A DNA stretch of 31,744 nt from a virus. Below are positions 27,717-31,744 of the stretch, piece by piece (positions within the stretch are counted from its first letter, which is position 1; every line of letters begins with the position of its first letter). The notes under the pieces were generated by a model. It saw only the letters and a program-made list of their open reading frames with translations. It had not been told where the DNA came from and searched no databases. The DNA lies in IMG/VR virus record IMGVR_UViG_3300049053_000026, positions 1 to 31,744 of that record. The stretch is one strand, 5' to 3'. Made by a program: the position numbers and the translations under genes.

Positions 27717-28523
27717 TCAGTCCTCGTCGGCCTCGACGAGCAGCTGAGTGCGGAGCATGGAGATCGACCGCCCCTCGGCGGCCGGGGCCGTCGCGCGCGC
27801 GGGTGCCGGCATCTGCGGTACGGGCGCGGGGGTGACGGTCATGTCAGAGCGCTGAGCGAGGCGGGTGTAGGCCTCGCGGGCGACCAGCGCGGGCAGGTTG
27901 GGGATGAGGTCGAGGAACTCGCCGGAGCGGGCGGCGATCGAGGTGTGCGGGTTGGCTCCGTAGGTGACGGGGCCGACGTCGCCGCGCTCCAGGTCGAACG
28001 CGTTGATGCGGTACTCGGTGTAGTCGGGGCTCCACTGGCCGCTCGTGATGCGGAACATGAAGCTCTGTTCCCTGACGTCCTCGTCCTCGATGGCCTGGAC
28101 GAGCAGCTGCACGTCCGCCCGCTTGGGGTTCAACCACGCGCGCTGACCGAGGCCGTGGTCGTCTGCCCACAGCTTCAGCCGGTCGTTCCTGGTGCTCGCC
28201 ATGGGGGTGCCCGCGTGGTTGAAGCGGAACACGACCTCGGGGTCGGCAGCCAGCGTGGCGTCGGCCGCGCCCTTGGAGACGATCTCCGTGTAAGGCCCGA
28301 ACATGTCCCACATCTCGTAGCCGGCCTCGAACGCCGAGGCGTAGCCCTCGACCTCGTACCAGTCCATGCCGTCTTCGCGCGTGATCTTCTTCGCGCGCAG
28401 CTGGGACGTGAACCGGATCTCCGGAGACTCGGGCCGGTCGCGGGGTACGGCCATCGAGGTTGAGCCCGCCGCGCCGGCGCGGGCCTGGGCAGCCTGCTGC
28501 CGCAGGGTCGCCATGTCGGTCAT
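27717..28523 (-). CDS. Prohead protease, HK97 S78 type (268 aa)
   Basis: Serine protease that cleaves the scaffold part of the capsid protein during head maturation. The herpes/HK97-type core lies at residues about 36-200: VEGYASAFE, PEVVFRFNHAGTPMASTRND with catalytic H103, and DVREQSFMFRI with catalytic S154. The C-terminal tail is Pro/Ala-rich (TPAPVPQMPAPARATAPAAE). ATG at 28523-28521 overlaps the portal stop (ATGA). It is followed by a 135-nt non-coding gap before the capsid gene, room for processing or a capsid promoter, but no clear signal is seen there. Confidence 0.85.
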   Translation of the reverse strand: MTDMATLRQQAAQARAGAAGSTSMAVPRDRPESPEIRFTSQLRAKKITREDGMDWYEVEGYASAFEAGYEMWDMFGPYTEIVSKGAADATLAADPEVVFRFNHAGTPMASTRNDRLKLWADDHGLGQRAWLNPKRADVQLLVQAIEDEDVREQSFMFRITSGQWSPDYTEYRINAFDLERGDVGPVTYGANPHTSIAARSGEFLDLIPNLPALVAREAYTRLAQRSDMTVTPAPVPQMPAPARATAPAAEGRSISMLRTQLLVEADED

Positions 28524-29698
28524 GAGGGATTCCCTCCTGCTTGCGGGGTCGCGGTGGTGGGCGTCGGCTGAGCGCCCTTGCCGAAGAGCCGGTCGAACTC
28601 GGCCATCTGCGCCTCGGTGAACGGCGGCTGGTCGTAGAGGGCGCGCGCCTCGGATGGCGCCAGGGTGCGGGAGTCGATGCGCGTCTTGATGACGCTGGCC
28701 TGGGCCTGCGGGTCCATGCGCAGCAGGGCGGCCGCGTTCAGCTTGACGAAGCGGGGCCGGGAGCTTAGCCGGGTCAGTGCATCCTCGCGGCGCTTCACGG
28801 CTGGCCCCAGGGACATGACGAGGAACTGGAGGTTGCGCTGGGTCATGTTCGCGTAGGTCACCGAACTGCCGGACACCGAAGCGTCGATGAGGTCGGACGG
28901 GCAGTCGAAGAACCGGGCGATGTCGCCGATGCCGAATTGCTTCGCGGCGATCCAGTCGGCGCCCGCCTGCTCAGCCTGGATCATGTCGTAGTCCCAGTCG
29001 TTGCCGGTGACGAACAGATCCCGGTTCATCACGGCGGCCTTGAAGCGCTGCTTCGCGCCGTCGGCCTGTTCAGGCGTCAGCTGCTTGGCGGTGTTCTTCA
29101 GATGCGCCGAGGGGATCGCCCCGTTGCGGAACCAGTCCATGGCGAACTGCTGGATCGACAGGTACTCCGAGATGGACCACGCGGCGTAGGCCACCGGGGA
29201 CAGACCGACCGGCAGGCCCGCCACCGTGTACTGCTTCTCGTGCCACACCTCGTGAGGCTCGTACTTGGTACCAGCGATCAGGTACGTCTTCTTGCCCTTG
29301 CGCATACGCACCGTGCAGTCGCCGATCGGAGCCAGCTCGATACGGGCCGGGAACCCGAGGCCATCCCTCGCGGTGATCAGCCCGATCGTGTTGCCCGCCC
29401 GGTCGAGGTCGAACTGACTGGAGTACATCCATTCCGGCATCTCGACCTCATCGCCGCCGGGGGTGATGAGGACGGGCGGCTTGGGCACCTCCACCTGGAT
29501 CCCGTCGACCTTGCGGTACAGGTCCACGGGCATGGTGCTGATCAAGTTCGCCCGGAGCCGCAGGCACGCCCACACTGCGCTGTGCCGGAGCGCGATCTCG
29601 TTCGTCACCACCGCGGCCCCGCCGGACGTGCCGGGCCGGGGCGGGATCAGCTGGTCTGCGGTCGCGCTCGCGAAGTCGCGGCGGCGGAACAGGCTCAC
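28520..29698 (-). CDS. Portal protein, HK97 family (392 aa)
   Basis: Dodecameric ring at the head vertex through which DNA is packed. GTG at 29698-29696 overlaps the stop of the small membrane gene (GTGA); the longer frame is shadow. Family features: NEIALRHSAVWACLRLRANL near the N-terminus, the wing with LAPIGDCTVRMRKGKKTYLI, LSPVAYAAWSISEYLSIQQF, then AMDWFRNGAIPSAHLK, and the clip/stem region AKQFGIGDIARFFDCPSDLI with SSVTYANMTQRNLQFLVMSL. The C-terminal LAPSEARALYDQPPFTEAQM, then DRLFG, is also usual. Length is normal for the family. Confidence 0.9.
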   Translation of the reverse strand: MSLFRRRDFASATADQLIPPRPGTSGGAAVVTNEIALRHSAVWACLRLRANLISTMPVDLYRKVDGIQVEVPKPPVLITPGGDEVEMPEWMYSSQFDLDRAGNTIGLITARDGLGFPARIELAPIGDCTVRMRKGKKTYLIAGTKYEPHEVWHEKQYTVAGLPVGLSPVAYAAWSISEYLSIQQFAMDWFRNGAIPSAHLKNTAKQLTPEQADGAKQRFKAAVMNRDLFVTGNDWDYDMIQAEQAGADWIAAKQFGIGDIARFFDCPSDLIDASVSGSSVTYANMTQRNLQFLVMSLGPAVKRREDALTRLSSRPRFVKLNAAALLRMDPQAQASVIKTRIDSRTLAPSEARALYDQPPFTEAQMAEFDRLFGKGAQPTPTTATPQAGGNPS

Positions 29699-29871
29699 GT
29701 CCCACCGCCCTTCCGTCCGGTGCCCGCGGCCAGCAACGATCCGGCGAGGACCACGATTCCGCTGACGGCGAGCGCCGCCCACCCCAGCCACCGGTACACC
29801 CCTGCGCCCGCGCCGGCCGCGACGAGCAGCAGGCCGACGGTGTCGAGCGCGGTCGTCATCCGCTCGCGCAC
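29695..29871 (-). CDS. 58-aa membrane protein between terminase and portal
   Basis: GTG at 29871-29869 follows GGAGGGGG; the stop TGA (29697-29695) overlaps the portal start, so the short gene is well framed. The protein has two hydrophobic helices, DTVGLLLVAAGAGAGVYRWL and WAALAVSGIVVLAGSLLAAG, and a basic end (TGRKGGGT). A two-span protein in the packaging operon is unexpected but is seen in other Streptomyces phages. Function unknown; holin-like or exclusion roles are possible. Confidence 0.7.
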   Translation of the reverse strand: MRERMTTALDTVGLLLVAAGAGAGVYRWLGWAALAVSGIVVLAGSLLAAGTGRKGGGT

Positions 29872-29884
29872 TACGCCCCCTCCT

Positions 29885-31444
29885 TCAGTAGATCGAGTCG
29901 AGTGGGTCGTAGTCCTCGAGGACGTGCGGGCCCCGGATGATGAGCGCCCACCGGGCGAACGTCGCCGCGCACAGCGGGCTGATGTCGACCAGGGAGTTGG
30001 TTCGGTCCAGCGTCCAGGCGTCGCCCTGGCGGCGCGTGCGAGCTCCGTTCACGGCGGCCGTGAGCGGCACCTGGTCGATGTGCCGCACGGTGCCCTGGTT
30101 CATCGCGTCGGCCAGCTGCCCGCACGCCTCCGTGATGTCTCCGGTCCGCATCACGGCCAGGTCGCCGCGCAACGGGTTGTCCTTGTCCTCGGGGACGTCG
30201 ATGCCAGCCGCGATCAGATCGTCGAGCAGCGAAGCGGCCGGGGACCCCGAGGCGACCGCCACCGCTACGGGCTTCCACAGCGCGTGCAGTTTCACCATCG
30301 CGGGCACCACCCAGTCCGTGCCCGGCCGGTACGCGACGACCTCGACGTGCACCTTGCCGTCAGGCCGCAGCGAAGCCGCGCTGATCGCCGAGCGCTTGCG
30401 GTCCTGCGACACGTCCAGGGCCAGGGCGACGCTCGCGGAATCCGGCCGGCTGGCCTTGTCCACCAGGCCCGGCCATGCCGCCTTCGGCACGTTCGGGTCA
30501 GACGGCGGGGTCGGCTTCCGGGTCCGGTTCAGGTAGGCCCGGTCGAACTCGGCCGGGTCCATCTTCTCCAGCTCGGCAGCGATGATCTCCTCGGTCACCG
30601 TGTAGCCGAGCGCGGGCAGCGTTGCCCGCCAGGTCGCCGGGTCCGCCCGGTCCAAGTCCTCGGGGGCATACCACTCGAAGTACGCCGCGCGTGGCCGGAC
30701 CGCGGCAGGGTCCTCGGCGAGCGCCGCGAACAGGGCCTCGATCAACTCGCGGCCCTTCTCCCGCTTCTTGTTCAGCCACACGCTCTTCGTGGTGCCGCCG
30801 GCCGACGCCCACCACAGCTGTGCCATGGCCCGGGTGAGCATGGCCGGACTGAACGCCTGCTCGAGGCGGTCATCCTCGTGCGCGAACGCCTCGTCGATGA
30901 ACCCGAGATCCAAGGGCGGGCCGTGGCCGGCTTTCTCGGTGTTCGCGGTGATGCCCATGCGCGACCGCTTGCCGGGCCACAGGATCGCCTCGTTGCCGTT
31001 CGACTTCCGGATACGCGCCAGCCGGGCGAGATCCGAGCCGGAGATCTTCTCCCAGAACTCGTCTTCCCAGCGCTGCCGCGCCATGCCGCGGGTCTGCGCC
31101 GCGTACACGATGTTCTGCCGCGGCCAGGCCAGTGCCCGGTGTACCTGGGCACCCAGGGTCAGTTCGGTCTTGCCCTGCTGCCGGGAGACGGACAGGCCGA
31201 CCTCGCGGTGGGCGAACAGCCCGGTGTCCGGGTCGATCTCCAGGGCGACATCCGACACGTACTTCTGCCACGGCATCGGCGGGGCGCCGAGCTTGGTCAT
31301 GACCTTCCACAGCTTCGGCCCGAGCGACGGCCGGCCGGGATGACGCGGTGTCCCCCAGCGCGGCGGGCAGGTAAGCCCGTACCGGTCGTAGAGGTCCTCG
31401 GCGAACTCACTCGGGGGTGCCCAGGTCTCCGAGGTCGTCGTCAT
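29885..31444 (-). CDS. terL: Terminase large subunit (519 aa)
   Basis: ATP-driven DNA packaging motor and nuclease. ATPase: Walker A VSRQQGKTE (86-94, K92), Walker B LDLGFIDEAF (D184, E185), and the coupling-like region ASAGGTTKS at about 213-221. Nuclease (RNase H-like): D344 in LALDVSQDRKRS and a late Asp in SLVDISPLCAAT. The middle position reads VAVASGSPAASLL, where related proteins usually have an Asp (VDP.SPA). ATG at 31444-31442; the putative small subunit gene overlaps its start by 38 nt. An extended N-terminus (WAPPSEFAEDLYDRYGLTCP) is usual in Streptomyces phages. Confidence 0.9.
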   Translation of the reverse strand: MTTTSETWAPPSEFAEDLYDRYGLTCPPRWGTPRHPGRPSLGPKLWKVMTKLGAPPMPWQKYVSDVALEIDPDTGLFAHREVGLSVSRQQGKTELTLGAQVHRALAWPRQNIVYAAQTRGMARQRWEDEFWEKISGSDLARLARIRKSNGNEAILWPGKRSRMGITANTEKAGHGPPLDLGFIDEAFAHEDDRLEQAFSPAMLTRAMAQLWWASAGGTTKSVWLNKKREKGRELIEALFAALAEDPAAVRPRAAYFEWYAPEDLDRADPATWRATLPALGYTVTEEIIAAELEKMDPAEFDRAYLNRTRKPTPPSDPNVPKAAWPGLVDKASRPDSASVALALDVSQDRKRSAISAASLRPDGKVHVEVVAYRPGTDWVVPAMVKLHALWKPVAVAVASGSPAASLLDDLIAAGIDVPEDKDNPLRGDLAVMRTGDITEACGQLADAMNQGTVRHIDQVPLTAAVNGARTRRQGDAWTLDRTNSLVDISPLCAATFARWALIIRGPHVLEDYDPLDSIY

Positions 31445-31682
31445 CGTCCGGCGCCCGTCCCTCCAGGATCTGGGCGAGCGTCTGCCGGAGCTCGCGCGCC
31501 AACTGAGGCAGCAGCCGGTCGTCCTGGGCGATCGGCTCGCCGCATGTCTCGCACTCGGCGGTCCGCGCGGCGTCGATGCGGCCGGCGAGAGCGTAGGCCA
31601 GCTCGGTCAGAGACGGCTCGACGCCGACCAGGTCCCCGAGCTGCTCAATGTCGCTGCGCACGGCATCCTCGACGGCCCCCAT
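31407..31682 (-). CDS. Putative terminase small subunit (91 aa)
   Basis: ATG at 31682-31680 follows GGGGGG; an upstream in-frame ATG (31715) is less likely. The helical pattern MGAVEDAVRSDIEQLGDLVG, SLTELAYALAGRIDAART, then LARELRQTLAQILEGRAPDD, is that of the short proteins found before terL in many Streptomyces phages, sometimes called small terminase. CETCGEP adds a CxxC pair. A strongly acidic end (DDDDDLGDLGTPE) overlaps terL by 38 nt. No clear HTH is visible, so the name rests on position. Confidence 0.6.
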   Translation of the reverse strand: MGAVEDAVRSDIEQLGDLVGVEPSLTELAYALAGRIDAARTAECETCGEPIAQDDRLLPQLARELRQTLAQILEGRAPDDDDDLGDLGTPE

Positions 31683-31744
31683 GCCGGCCCCCCTTCCATG
31701 ATCATCCGGGGTCATCGGCCCGGGGGGAGAAAAATAAAAGCTGG
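31683..31744 (-). promoter_or_regulatory. Leader before the packaging genes, AT-rich at the window edge
   Basis: The last 62 bases precede the first packaging gene. On the minus strand they start with AGCTTTTATTTTTC, unusually AT-rich for this genome, then a C-run and the ribosome site. This may be a terminator U-tract, a late promoter or near a cos site, but the window ends too soon to decide. Confidence 0.3.

Overview
The window is part of a temperate, tailed siphovirus genome from a Streptomyces-type host. Base composition is very GC-rich, start codons are often GTG (and once TTG), ribosome sites are GGAGG/GGGGG-like, and many gene families are typical of Streptomyces phages or the Streptomyces chromosome. 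Virus genes lie on both sides of an attachment site that carries only the 3' part of a tRNA-Arg(CCU) gene. The same 33-bp arm repeat occurs on each side of that core. This is the layout of an attP on a free or circular phage molecule, not of a prophage end. The left and right edges of the window cut through the genome.

Layout. (1) 1-6619, minus strand: the early operon, read leftwards from a Cro-like gene and an excisionase-like gene through small unknown proteins, a DEDDh exonuclease and several DNA-binding or zinc-binding proteins to a winged-helix replication initiator. Part of the initiator's own coding sequence (892-1054) is an array of palindromic iterons with a DnaA-box-like site, a probable lambda-O-type origin. 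Ten gene junctions here are 4-nt ATGA/GTGA overlaps. (2) 6620-9172: the immunity and integration switch, with a divergent control region, a plus-strand Xre repressor, an unknown protein and a tyrosine integrase. (3) 9173-9839: attP, terminators and repeats. (4) 9840-13016: an accessory (moron) region with a second small Xre protein, an operon of small zinc-ribbon-like proteins plus a DUF6415-like protein, a divergent Streptomyces-type Xre-TPR regulator with a 21-bp perfect palindrome between them, and a CutA protein. A strong bidirectional terminator closes this region. (5) 13093-14932, minus: lysis cassette of amidase, holin, a coiled-coil membrane protein and a membrane-anchored collagen-like protein. 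(6) 14979-24825, minus: tail genes, including a tail protein with a complete PhoD-type phosphodiesterase domain, a tape measure, tail chaperones joined by a -1 frameshift, and two tandem related tail-tube-like proteins. (7) 24837-31682, minus: head completion, HK97-type capsid, prohead protease, portal, a 58-aa membrane protein, large terminase and a putative small terminase.

How it works together. After lysogeny breaks down, the leftward early operon would make the switch proteins and the initiator, which probably loads host replication proteins at the internal iterons, since no helicase, primase or polymerase is visible here. The late operon, entering from beyond the right edge, runs leftwards through packaging, head, tail and lysis and stops at the 13048-13093 hairpin. 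In a lysogen, int recombination at the tRNA-Arg(CCU) gene would place the 9.8-13 kb accessory genes at one prophage end, a typical place for genes expressed from the prophage. Functions are read from sequence motifs and family knowledge; no database search was run.
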